Source: Brachycybe producta
Taxonomy: Eukaryota; Arthropoda; Diplopoda; Playtdesmida; Andrognathidae
DNA length: 64,000 nt
NCBI GenBank assembly: GCA_036925085.1
Contig: JAUPFP010000024.1
Coordinates: forward strand, 262,001 to 326,000
Direction of reading: 5' to 3'
The translations under genes and the position numbers were made by a program. The notes under the pieces were generated by a model. That model was not told where the DNA came from. It searched no databases and was given only the letters and a program-made list of their open reading frames with translations. Of this stretch, positions 37,191 through 48,785 are shown in pieces (positions within the stretch are counted from its first letter, which is position 1; every line of letters starts with the position of its first letter).

Positions 37191-37398
37191 ACAGGCATTT
37201 AGAAATCGGGACGAACACAAGTTGGCTCCGCCCTTTTTATGACGACCGGCAACTTCTAATTGGTTGGTTATGTAGTCTGACGTCACATGCTCTCCGCCCT
37301 TTTCAACGTCGAACCACACAAGAAACCAATTAGAAGTTGCCGGTCGTCATAAAAAGGGTGGAGCCAACTTGTGTTTTTCCCGATTTCTAAATGCCTGT
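37191..37398 (+). mobile_element. Family A foldback MITE, copy 11 (208 bp)
   Basis: Flanked by a perfect 9-bp direct repeat aataaaatg (37182-37190 and 37399-37407). Ends are ACAGGCATTTAG/CTAAATGCCTGT, with CACAAGTTGG arms on both sides. TGACGTCA is at 37278-37285. The clean flanks and well-matched arms suggest a young insertion. Confidence 0.95.
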
Positions 37399-37950
37399 AA
37401 TAAAATGACATGCAAATTCGTACTTCTGATGTCATTTCTTAAAGTCACTCCTGATTGGTTGGTTATGGATATATAAGTATCATAAAAAGTCTCTTGAGAA
37501 GTTTTCAAATGTACAACTTGGTGAGCTTCACACAAGTTTCGAAGAAAGTTTCATCAAGTTGAATGTGAAAATCGCACAACAATTGCATGGAAGTTTTTAA
37601 TGGGAAGTTGATTGTGTGTGTTTAAAGTTTAAAATAAACAAATTTTAAGTTAACATTTATTAACTTAACTATAGATTGTAAGCCAAGAAGACTCAAGTTA
37701 TTTGATGACTGACTTGAGGCCCTAAGATAGTTCTTTCTGGTCTTCCCTCTTTCCCCTGGTGTAAACGCACCAAGGGAAGAAGAAATAAATAAATGAATGA
37801 TATAATCCTTTTAGGCTTAACATTTGCCCTGTATAATTAACAAGGGGGTGGAGTAATAATAGGTAGTTAAAAAAAGAGTGTAACTAACGAGGGGTTTTTT
37901 TTTTCTCTCTCTTCACATTTGACTCCAAAACTGTCGTTTTTCATTTAGGG

Positions 37951-37986
<36 letters not shown>

Positions 37987-40616
37987 GCGTATAAATTCCA
38001 CTTTACTTTTGTCACATTTAATGGGTTCCATGACCGTAGTAACCATTGATCCGAAATCAACTGGTTGACTTTTTTTTTAGATCTTTGGCAATTTCAATGT
38101 TTGTCATCTTTGATCTAAAAAAAACAGCAAGAAGAAACAACTTTCGTTGTTTTTATATTATTTTACAGTTTAGATTCACTCAATTATCGATGTTTTCACA
38201 TTTTAAAGCGGTTCGTTTATTTTTTTTCTTCAAATATATATCAGATATAAAAAACATATTGAGAAAAAAGTATTACTTTTTCGTATTTTCTTTAAATTTG
38301 ATCCTGGTTTTAGAAGATTTAAGTGAAGCAGCGCATTAAATCGTGACTATAATAAGAAAATTATGACTCTCTCTCTCTCTCGTGATTGTCATAATATCGT
38401 AACAACAATAAAAGAAGGAATTTAGAAATGAAATTAACTTGTGAAATGGGATTTTTATTATTATTAATTTATTTATATCTGAGATGAAATTGACTAAATT
38501 AAAAAGATGAAACCAAATCAGACAAATTATAATTATTTGCTTTTTTTTTGTTTCAACAATCGCTTTTTGTTTATTCAGAAGAAAAGAGAGAAAAACCCCA
38601 TTTATTTTGTGAGAAATAAACTGTTTAGGGGGGTGTCAGGAGCAGCAGCCCCTCCTCCTCCTCCGTAATCACAAGAAGATTGTTGTTGTTATTGGAGTGA
38701 TGATGTGATCCTTCATTGGATCAATTGTCCCATCAGAAGAACCATTCAAATCAATTACAATGTCTACCTGGGAGGTTTCCCACCCAACCTCAATAAACTA
38801 CCTCGAGATAAACATAATTCAGTCGAACTATAAGAGACAGTTTGAAATGTCACTGTAAACATATCAATTTAACCGGAAGTGACACAAAATCATTTAACCT
38901 CAGGGACGTTTTCTCTTTTAAATGTGGAAACACACGAAAGTGTAACACTTGTACCTTGTCTGCCGTGTTAACCTTGGTTGTAGTGGAAACGAGATATTAA
39001 CGGGCTGGAACTTGGAATACACATGAACCACTTTGAAGTCGTAGGAGGTTCGGCTGTCGTTGTGACGTATTTTCTATGGAAAACACTCAAAAGGTGGGGA
39101 CCTGCTTTGCCGATTGCATTTGTCAGTCGAAAAGTGATTAGAAGTGGTTTGTACCAAGGACCTTAGGCTAATTAAGATAATTTTGAGCACGGTTTATGAG
39201 GAGGCTTCGTTGATTAGGGCCTTTAGACAGACATGGGTCCAAATACATAGACTACTAGACGTTATTAATTGGGCCTCTAATCTAATAACTGAATTAAACA
39301 GAAAGAGAGAGAGAGAGAGAGGAACTTTTAAAATGTTTTTATTTTGTAAAATATTTTCGTTATTGTTGGTTTATTAGTGGTTTCGGGGGATGTTTCCCTT
39401 TATAATAATTTTAATAAAATTGACACACAGGACACTTACTTCCCTTCATATACATACAATATATAGTAGGCCTAAATAATAAAATGCCTGTATTATAGTT
39501 AAGTTTGTTCACAATGAGAAAATTGTTCGGGGTTTTTTTTCTCTCCTCTGGAAGGGGGCTGAACAGTAAGAATAGTGAAGTCTGACGGAAGGAAGTGTGA
39601 CCCATTTGGTCCCTTTTTTCTGTGTCTTCTTTCTTTCTCTCCAATGGAATTAGGTTTCAGTAGACGTTTTTTTAATGAATACCAACCAGTGTTATTTGTA
39701 TGTAACATTGTAAACAGTACTTTCCATTCAAAACTTTCTATAAAAAAACCCCTCTAAAATGCAGAATAGATAGAGATGATGAGGTCCCTTATTAGGTAGA
39801 CACAACTGTATTTATTATAATAAATATGAGGAGAGGACTACTATACTTGTTTAATAATAAGCCCCCTTTTAGCTATGATATATGGGGTTGGTGCTATGTA
39901 ATATTTCAATCAAAATATCCAACTATTTTTTTTAATATTAAAAGGTTATTATTACAACCATTTCTTATTTATTCATAGAAAAAATCACTCCTCATTTATT
40001 GTAGGCAATTTCAGAACAAGAAAGAGAAAATGTTCGAAAATACACAACAAACAGCGCAATACACAATGGATAGAAGAAAGAAAAAAGCCTCAAGTTTAGA
40101 AAAATGTCAATATTTTTCGATTTCTAATAAGCAAAAGTTGCATTCTTTCTGGAAGTTCTTTACATTTAGTTCTTGAGAAATGTTCAAAACTTTGTACTTT
40201 TATGAGATCAGTTGATTTTCTGTCCGGTAAAAATCTTATCGGTTGAAGGTGAACTTTTTTTTTGTAAATGCCCTTAAGCATTGTAGGCCTCATGGGCCTG
40301 AATTAGCTTTTTTACCCAATGAGCTTTGTTGGTTGGCGGCCGTCCAGCTATACCTCCTTGTAAAATTGAGTTGGGGGCTGGGTTTTTAAGTTTTTCTTTT
40401 ACGAAATGTTGGGTTCCACCAACTATTAGAAATATTTTTTTGCTAAACTTTGAATTTTTTTCGTTAGGGCCCTTTACTTTAGTTCTCACACTTCCCTGTC
40501 TTTCTTAATTAGCAATTAATTAAGCTGTTGTGTTGCTATACTTAGCAATTTTTATAACACAATTGAATCTTCTATAGATTCTAATGTTTTATAAGAAAAG
40601 TGTTTTAGTACAGTTA
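37399..40616. other. Noncoding; AT-rich
   Basis: Just (CT)15, a (CT)n near 38366 and short open frames. The 77-codon frame at 39144-39377 has a less simple first half (about 45 residues) but no recognised family. Confidence 0.5.
37954..37983 (+). repeat. (CT)15 microsatellite
   Basis: Perfect CT run after TTAGGGTTTT. Confidence 0.97.
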
Positions 40617-40800
40617 ACCCTGGGTAACTTTTACCCTATCAGGGTACGAACTTTGTTCCAATATTCTCCTCGTAAAAGGTTGTTAATTCACCATCGACAA
40701 AAACACACTCAAGTGTTGTTACACTATAGGGCTGTATAATATACCAACAAAAAAATAAGGGTAAAATTACACGTTAGGGGTGGAGTAAAGTTACCTCAGG
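40617..40800. repeat. Possible foldback element, imperfect ends
   Basis: CCCTGGGTAACTTTTACCC at the left and GAGTAAAGTTACCTCAGG at the right are inverted copies with several mismatches. AGGGTAAAATTAC recurs near the right. No reliable target duplication; the assignment is weak. Confidence 0.4.
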
Positions 40801-41360
40801 TTGAGTGTCGTGTTTTTGTACCACACCATCGGACACGCCATTATTCACATGACTAGATAAGAGTGTCAATTTGATACAACTTGTTTTTTTTAAGAAAAAG
40901 AGGGCCCTATCCATCTATCTGTCTATACTTACACAATAGACACGCATTCAAATTAGACATGGATTGTTTTCTTAGAAAAATGAAGTGTCAATCAAAGGAG
41001 GAGGACACACATGAATGACATGTGATGTTGGCAACCAAAAGACCGTGCTTCTTTTTTTTTTTTTTTGTTATTTACTCTTCTTCTTGACACGGTGGGAAAA
41101 TATACAAGAGAATAGTGTAACTAATCGAACCAAGTGTTAACTATATATATATTATTATTATTAATAGAAGGGTTCATTGTATTTTCTTTATATTTTTTGT
41201 CCATTTTAAGTTGCCTTTTTTTTCATAATAATTTTAAATAATAATATTTTATCTTGTTTTGTGTGTCCGTCCGTTCAAATCTGTTGGTTTTTTCCGTATC
41301 GGTTTCAGTATAGTACGCATAAATAACGTGGACAATAATTTTCTTTATGTGTGAATATAG

Positions 41361-41495
41361 GTAAGTCCCCATTTTGGATCCTCACGAGGTTTAAGCCAAG
41401 CTGATCTATTAGCCCGGGCTAGGGATGAGGTCGCCGCCGCCGCCTCTCTGTGCAGTGGACCTTGCTGTACACCTGATTTTGCTGCGGCATGCACC
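41361..41495 (+). CDS. Candidate internal exon, unknown product (weak)
   Basis: A GC-rich island of 135 bp in AT-rich DNA. It lies between an AG (41359-41360) and a GT (GTAAG at 41496-41500) and is open in frame for exactly 45 codons, including an Ala-rich run and a Cys-rich end. The encoded residues resemble a real coiled or helical segment (LLARARDEVAAAA), but I recognise no family. Against it, AG|GTAAGT at 41359-41366 is itself a strong donor sequence, the acceptor lacks a good pyrimidine tract, and the minus strand is open too. It could instead be a fragment of a dispersed repeat. Confidence 0.15.
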
Positions 41496-41515
41496 GTAAG
41501 AATTAACCGTAAAAC

Positions 41516-41540
41516 ATAATAATAATAATAATAATAATAA
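41516..41540 (+). repeat. (AAT)8 microsatellite
   Basis: Perfect AAT units immediately after the candidate exon region. Confidence 0.95.
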
Positions 41541-44100
41541 GCATTCCTAAGATTTCCAATTTTACTATTAAGCTTCTTCAGCAATCTTGTCATAATTCTT
41601 ACTTTTTAAATTAAAAAAGGAAGTTTATAAGAACAGCCCCGTGTTTCCATATCAGTAAGGGTTTACGGGGTTATAGTGTTTTGCTTCGGGAACCGCTTTA
41701 TAGGTTTCGTTCTTTTTATCAAACATTGGATGGGAATGTAATTTTTAGAGCTAAATTGCAAGCAAACGGAAAAAAAACCTGCTTGTAAATGGAAGAGTTT
41801 GCCCGCAAATTAGGTAGTTATTCTAGTTTTTATTAACGCTGGCCACAGACGATCCATTTTGGGTCGTCAATCCAAAAATTGACAGACGGTCAACTTTCAT
41901 TTTTCAAACTTGGGCGTGAGGAACACGTACAAATTTATTCAAATTGTAATGAAGATGCTTTCCACCAAAAAAACGAGATCTAGAAAAAAACAAATGACGA
42001 ACAAGCCGGAATTGATCGTTTGTATACCCGACCATTGAAGTGAATCTTGGCTTGAACAATCTGTTGAGCCAGAAATCCGCTTCAATCTTTTGAGTGAATT
42101 GAATACTTTGCAATGATGTGAGCATATGAGTGAGTATTCATGTTCCGCAAGTTGTGTGCTTGAGTTGAGCGTCAACAGCTTCAGCGAAAATCTTATGTTT
42201 GATTGAGCTCGAACTCATGCTTCCTTAAAAATCCTTGAGGTTAGTTTGTATTACTTTGTGGGAATCCTATTGGTTGAAAAGAGACGTGACGTCACATGAG
42301 TACACACACACATGGTTTTGGAAACCTTGCCAGAATATTACACACGCCATGAGTTGATGAGTTTTTTTTTTTTCAAAACTTGCTTAGTCCATATTTTGGC
42401 TAAACCTATTTTATTACAGTTTCACCGAAATCTATAAAAAAAATGTACGAAAGTAAAGCATATTCATATATATTAATTCAGGTTTTCTGTCTTTTTTTGA
42501 CCTATTCGGTTTTTTACTTTTCCTAAAAAAATTAAAAGTCACTGGACTTAAGAAATTTTGATGAAAAAGAAGTTTCTCAGTTGTGCTTTGTACTTTACCA
42601 CACATGCATCCAATGCTCCTCAAATCTTGAATTTTGGAGGCTTCAATGAAGCTCGCAGGAAACCCCATTTTTCAAAGACGTAAACAGTCTTTATTTTTTG
42701 ACAATCCAACATTGTCCAGCTGGACTGGATCGTGGATATCCAACCGTACAAGGAGCACTTGAGAAGGGGAAATGGAACGCAAATGAGCAATGAATTTTGG
42801 GAGGGGAGGAAACGCCCATATTAGGTTTTTCATGACCATTGCTTAACTAACATTCGTCGGACCATATTATAAGTTAATTTATGCACGCATTTACAGTAAT
42901 AAACTCATATAATGAAACAACAACGACGACACATTAGAAAAATGGGGACTTTTTTGTGTCTCAGTGGCCATTATTATTTATTATTATTATTATATCTGGG
43001 AGGGTTAATTTAATACTTTTTTTTAATTTAGTTCGTACACATTTTTTTTTCTGGGGTTTGGAACCGGGTGTTGGTGGATGGACGTCGGGAACGAATTGGA
43101 AAGATAGGAAGGAAGGAAAATAGGGCACAACACACACACACACACCAACCAACATATCTAATAATACATAATATTATTACACGACCCCAAACGGCTAAAA
43201 TGATTATCAGCTATAGGCGTCCATATAATTCTCTCTCCCATATATTATTATATATTCATATAAATAAGAAGAATTTATGGACTTGTTTGTTGTTGGTGTT
43301 GTTGGAGACTCCACCAGTTCGAACTTATTTTCATTTCCAGACTCCAATTTCAGTCTTTTTCTCTCTCTCTCTCAAATCTGGAATCCAGAAACACACACCC
43401 CCTAAGGTTGTTTTTTGGGGGGCCGTCGTACATTATAAAAATGTTTTATTTGTTTGACTAACTTATCACTTCTAACTAGAAAAAAAAAACCTCATTAAAA
43501 TTTGAATTTATGCAACACCCTTTTTTTGGTTGCAATTTGGAGAGAGAGAGAGAGAGAACCACCACCAACTGTCAAATTATACGGAAGTTGGTTGAAATGG
43601 GTCCATATTTTTCCGGTTAATTAGACAGACGTTGTTACGAGGTGTATATTATTGTACTATATGGTGGGTCATGGTGGACTCTTGATGATGATGATGATGA
43701 TTAAATCGGCGTAATAACGATCTTTAGTGTGTAGGCCTACATTATGTGTGTGGTGGTGGTCACTTTTGTTGACTTTATAGGCGGGTTTAATTGTGCGCGC
43801 TGATGTTCTGGTGGTGCTTTATGATCTTGGTGGACATTTCGACAAGTTTACATTTACCTTTTTTTGTGTGTGTGTTTTTTTTGGCTCTTTTATTTGGCTG
43901 CTGCTTCTAGTTTTTATCTAATTAACCCTTTTAGTTGGGGGGAGTTGTTACTAAAAATGTGAACTGTCCAGTTTTTTAAGTTAATATGTGTGTCCACGTC
44001 TCATGACATGAGGGTCTTAATGATTACTAAGTTCAAAGGTTGAGAAACCTATGTGAAACCCTAAAAAACTTAGCCGTACACGTACTATAGAATTTTGGGT
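41541..44100. other. Noncoding; one isolated CRE near 42.29 kb
   Basis: TGACGTCA at 42287-42294 is preceded by ATTGGTTGAAAAGAG and followed by CATG, similar to parts of the family A spacer, so it may be a relic copy. Otherwise simple sequence. Confidence 0.4.
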
Positions 44101-44240
44101 TTAAAGCTAAACTTTTACGAAAAGTTTTTAAGTTTCACTTTGGCTTATGTAACGTTTTAGAATATAACCGTTATGGTAATATTCTAAAGAGTTACTTAAG
44201 CGAAAGTAAAACTTAAAACAAAGCTAAACTTGTAAAAACA
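44101..44240. repeat. Foldback with diverged arms
   Basis: TTTTTAAGTTTCACTTTGGC, TTATGTAAC and TTTTAGAATATAAC pair with GTAATATTCTAAAG, GTTACTTAAG and CGAAAGTAAAACTTAAAA across a 10-base centre. AAAGCTAAACTT also occurs directly on both sides. The arms look over 80% identical. No known family recognised. Confidence 0.65.
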
Positions 44241-45565
44241 CCTTGGACTTACTATAGTTTTTTTCTTCTTTCTCCTTGCAATCAATGTTTAAGCTTAACT
44301 TTATTTTAAGTAATGTCTTTGAACGTAGGGTAAGTTTCGAACCGGTGTTTCAAATCATATTTTACAAGTAGTGGTTTCTTCAAAAACGATACCTAAAACA
44401 CCTTTTATTAATTAGCATCTAGATGGAAGTCATATTTTAAAACTTTACTAATTAGTTGTCTTAACTAACTTGTGCTAAATAGCCTTTAATACATTGGACA
44501 GGTGAGAGCGATAGGTGTAGGGGGAGGATGGGAGGAGTAGTTGTGGGTTTTCCATTCTTCTTTCTATTTTTCGTTATTAGAAACTAGAAAGTTTATTTTA
44601 GCTGTTGTCGCAACAATGCTAATTTCCAATAATTATGGGGCACACGTTTGGGCGTGTATGCAAAAGGGGGGGATTAGAGGGGGGAAAGTGGGGGCCCTAT
44701 TGAAAAGTAAGGATTGGGTGGAGTTGATCTATTGATATAAATGTGTACACCCCCCCCCCCCCCTTCTTCCCCCCTTATTTTTATTAATCCCCCTTCTTTT
44801 TATATTGTTTCTTCTTTTTTTCCCCCTTTTGTTCTTTTCTCTCCTTGTGTCTTTTCACGCATTGTGTGTATTCTTTCTGTCTCTGATCTTTTTTTTTTTT
44901 TACTATTGTCAAAAACGAGTCGAGCTTATTACATACAGTCGAACCGAACTATGAATGCTAATTTAGAAAATGGGGGCTGGTGGTTTTAACTATGTTACAC
45001 GATATACATGTACATATCTAAAAATGAATAAAGATACTAGAAGAGACCAAAAGACAGTCTTAGAATACACATATTAGTGTATTTTACAATATGATTGGGT
45101 TACATTGAACAGGTAAAACTGTGAAGCCACCAAATTGGGGGCCCCCCACCCCTCCCCTATTATGGTGTCTCTTTTTGTTGTTGTTGTTTTTTGGTTCTTT
45201 CATCGTTTTTTCTCTTTTAGATGAAATAATGTTTGGGAGGCCAAAATGATGACGAATAGAGAGGGGGGAGGGATTTTAATATTATTGTTTTAATTAGCCT
45301 TCTTTTTTGGGCGTCATTTTCCCCTCTTTGATCATGATTAAGAATTAAATTTTGGGGGTGGGGGGGTTTTTTTTTTTTTGACACTACATTATTTTGTCTT
45401 TTCTTTGAAATATAACCGATACTTAAGACAATGCTTTATTGTCTTTTTTTTAATGAAAAATTCAAAACAGATGCGTTTTTATTTCGAAATTTACAGTTGA
45501 TTCGAAAATAATGAAGTTTATAGGAAATAAAGATGGGTTTTTAACTTTTAAAGAGTAAAAATACC

Positions 45566-45853
45566 CCACTCGAACTCTCATTATTTTGTCTTTCTGGAAT
45601 ATAATTAATTAAGAGTAAAACTCGAATATGTTTAGAAACTAGAAGGGGCAGCTCAATCATTTATTATGTGTTTTTTGTGTGCTTTTTATTATATTGTATA
45701 AAAGTTTATAAATAAATTTATAAAACCTAAAATTACTATTAAGTGATTCAGCTACCCTTCTAGTTTCTAACACAGTTTTAGTTCTCCTCATTATTATTGG
45801 TCGTCTGAAACGCAGAAAATAACCAGAAAATTCTAAAATCAGCTGTTTATAAT
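45566..45853. mobile_element. Family B foldback (45.6 kb copy)
   Basis: The left side has CGAACTCTCATTATTTTGTC and TTAGAAACTAGAAGGGGCAG. The right side has TCAGCTACCCTTCTAGTTTC and ends AAATCAGCTGTTTATAA. That end also occurs, inverted, at the left edge of the 56.7-kb copy and directly at the right of the 60.3-kb copy, so it may be part of the element. Confidence 0.75.
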
Positions 45854-45928
45854 ATTTTTTTTATTCAAAAGATAACTAATCCCCTTAGGAGTGGAACCTT
45901 GAGGGGAAAGTGGAATTACGAGGATTGA

Positions 45929-45946
45929 GGGGGGGGGGGGGGGGGG
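45929..45946 (+). repeat. Poly-G tract, 18 bases
   Basis: Uninterrupted G run about 75 bases downstream of a family B copy. Confidence 0.98.
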
Positions 45947-46539
45947 TGGTCAATTTTGGAACTTTGACCACTGGTTATTGTTATTATTATTACATACAAA
46001 TAAGCCACAATTGACAACATTTTTATAGGCACATGTTTATTCTAATGTAATTAGATTAATGAACTGGAGTTGACTTTCAGAATTAGAGAAATTAATACAC
46101 GACGAGACCCTAAAATTGAAGCAGGTTTTTTTTAATAATAAATATTAATAGTAGGACTACATATTTATGACTTGTGCCCTCTCCCCCCTCCCTATCACTT
46201 GCAAAAAATTAAGAGGGGGGTTTGGGGTGGTGGACCGTGGAGGAGGACGACATCGAGATGATGAGGAAAATGTCCAAATTTGGTTGTTTTTTTTTTTTCT
46301 CTCACTTTCTCAATATAATTGTGACATTCCGATCATATCTTAAAACTGTTTTTTCTTCTTCATGTCATTCGCATGAATATTAAACTTCCCCCCGTTAGGA
46401 AAAAAACACAAAAAAATGTCAACTTTTTTTTAAAAAAATTGCTTCTGGATAAATTGTGTTCCTGCTAACTTCGGTGGTCGGTCGGTCGGTCAACGGCGTC
46501 TTATGTTTGTTTTCAAATGTATGATGTTGCAACGCAGCA

Positions 46540-46800
46540 GCAGCAGCTGTCTGTCTTATCAGTAAACGCCTAAAAGGCCGCCACCGTTGAATGCGACGAC
46601 GACAACGGTGATTCTTGATTAGAGATGCCGCCGCCGCAGTTCCGTGTATTGTTTATTTTTAAACGGTGGTTATGGTGGCAATGATGATTCGATTATATCA
46701 GGTGTGACTTCATTGATCTTCAGGCTGCTTTTTTTTTTGCCGCCGCCACCACCGAAGCCGCCGTCGCTAAAAGCGTGTGTTCTTCGCTTTTAAAAAAAAA
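46540..46800. other. CpG-dense patch, possible regulatory or UTR sequence
   Basis: Contains GCAGCAGCAGCTGTC, GCGACGACGACAACGGTG, GATGCCGCCGCCGCAGTTCC and TTGCCGCCGCCACCACCG within 260 bp, whereas CpG is sparse around it. No long open frame, start context or splice pair is convincing. It might mark a promoter, 5' UTR or trinucleotide-rich repeat. Confidence 0.25.
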
Positions 46801-48099
46801 GCCTCGTTCATCATGAATGAATGACCCTTTTCCATTAGGTCAAAAATAAATTTTGAAAATGAACTGCTCAATTTACTTTCACCTTTAATTTTGATCAAAC
46901 AATTGGTGAACCATATTATTGACTTGTATTTGTTTTACAGCAAAATTCCAAATTCTTGCGGTTAATGAGTTATTACAGAAAGACAGTCATAATTATCTCC
47001 ATTTTCTAACAATCTCGTATGCAAATTATTACATTTAAAACCACCAAAAAAAATCAGATAACAGGAAATATATTTCAAGTTCTTTTAACACGCACACAAA
47101 AATATTCTAGTCCCTTCTATTTTGTGTTAAACGTTTTCCGCTGTACAAAATATTACATATATTTGCTATCATATGTGTATCATATCATTATAATATAAAA
47201 TGTCATAAAATAATATTGACAATTTTGATCGGAAACATTTTTAAATCGAGAAGTGTGGTTGAACTTTTTTGGGTTTTTTTTTTTTTTTTTGCAAAACGTT
47301 CTTTTGAAAACTTGGACGCGTTTTGTTTTGTGGAAAATCTTGGATTCGAATTTTAGGATCGGAAACCCCCATTTCTTTGCAATCAATGATCATTTTTGGT
47401 TTAAATCTGATTGCATGTTAATTAGTCTGTATAATAATGAATATGAGATACAGAGCGGACGTTTGTTATTATTTCATAATATTATTTTGATAAATGGATG
47501 ATGATGTTGGTTGGTTGGTTGGTAAAAACGAGGGTCTGTTTCTCGTCGTCATCATCATGATGATGAGTCCGAAAATTATGAAGAGTGAGGGACACACATA
47601 GAATAACATACGTTCAGCATAGAGATGGCTATTTTATGATAATTAATTTGCGCAGATGGTGGTTTTAGGCTGAGAACAGAGAGAGAGAGATAGGGAGGGA
47701 TTGAGGGCGGAGGTGGGAGGTTAAGGGAGCGGCTACATTTTATTTTAATATATTTTTACCAATGGTCGCCATTACATATATAAAAAATATAAATTCAACT
47801 GTCAAGTCTGCTACTGTCATCATAATCATAGTCAGTTCGAAACGGTTTTTTGTTTTTCTCTCCCCTCTTCTCTCAGGTCACTGCTTAAATTTTATACAGT
47901 TTTTATGGCCTTTGGGGAGTTAGTTTAGGGTGGGGCTTAGGGGGGGGGGCCACGAGTAGTTTTTTTTTTATCTTTTGGTCATTATCTTGACACTCGTGGA
48001 AATAAGTTAGATGCTCACCGCTCATTTTAAATTTTCTTTAAACACTTCTTTTTCTTAAAGCATTTACTTTTGTGTCTAGATGAAGTGTATATACTTAAG

Positions 48100-48785
48100 T
48101 GTCTGTGTGTGTATACAGCACCTAGACTGGTGTCCCTAGACCAAGTTGCAGTGTCCTCAATCTAGATGCAAATCTGGTGTGAACAGGCCCAATTTAGTGT
48201 CCTAGACCACTAGCCAGTTTCCAATCGTCTGGAAATTTTTTGCAAGTGTCAACATGCAACAGCCATTACCGCCATACAATCATAACGAGCAGCAGCAGCA
48301 GCGACACAAAATACCGAATGATTATGTAGAATGACAAGTAAACAAAAACATGGACGTTTCTGAATTTCAGAATTTAATAAAGTATTATAATTTTATTAAC
48401 AAAAATTACTTTTGCTCAAATTTAAAAAACACACAGAGAAACTATTTTAAATTAGAATTTATGCAGTAAAAATTTATAGTAAAAAAGTCCACACTTCCCT
48501 ATTTCTTTGTGGATGTTTTTCTTTTATTACTACACGGGGGGGGGGGGGGGGGAGGGTCGTACCTTCGTCCATATTTACTGATTCACACCCTCAATCTAGC
48601 GGATGAACTCTAGCTGAAGCCTAGAGACATGTAGACAGATGTGACACTTTTTGTTGACACTTGGTGTCAGACACAGGTGTACGACACTGCTCTAGCCTCA
48701 AAAATTGCAGTACGTGTCGACTGTAAAGACACTGCTCTAGACACAAGTGTCGCCGCTAGGTGTCGTCATGTATGCGAGCCCTTAA
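48100..48785. repeat. CTAGAC/GTGTC-rich repetitive block
   Basis: Segments such as CAGACACAGGTGTACGACAC, TGCTCTAGACACAAGTGTCG and CCCTAGACCAAGTTGCAGTG recur in direct and inverted form. The right edge GCGAGCCCTTAA matches the left edge of the 54.77-kb foldback, and GTGTGAACAGGCCC inside is typical of an element end. A poly-G tract at 48536-48552 interrupts it. Structure unresolved. Confidence 0.45.
48536..48552 (+). repeat. Poly-G tract, 17 bases
   Basis: Lies inside the CTAGAC/GTGTC-rich block. Confidence 0.98.

Noticed and set aside
39144-39377. 77-codon frame with a partly natural-looking start
   Set aside because: The second half is a (GA)n repeat and a T-rich tail, and no family was recognised.
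47545-47575. TGATGAGTCCGAAAA, reminiscent of a hammerhead ribozyme core
   Set aside because: The conserved C before UGAUGAG is absent, stem II is missing and no pairing stems I/III are seen; it is part of a CAT/ATG repeat.
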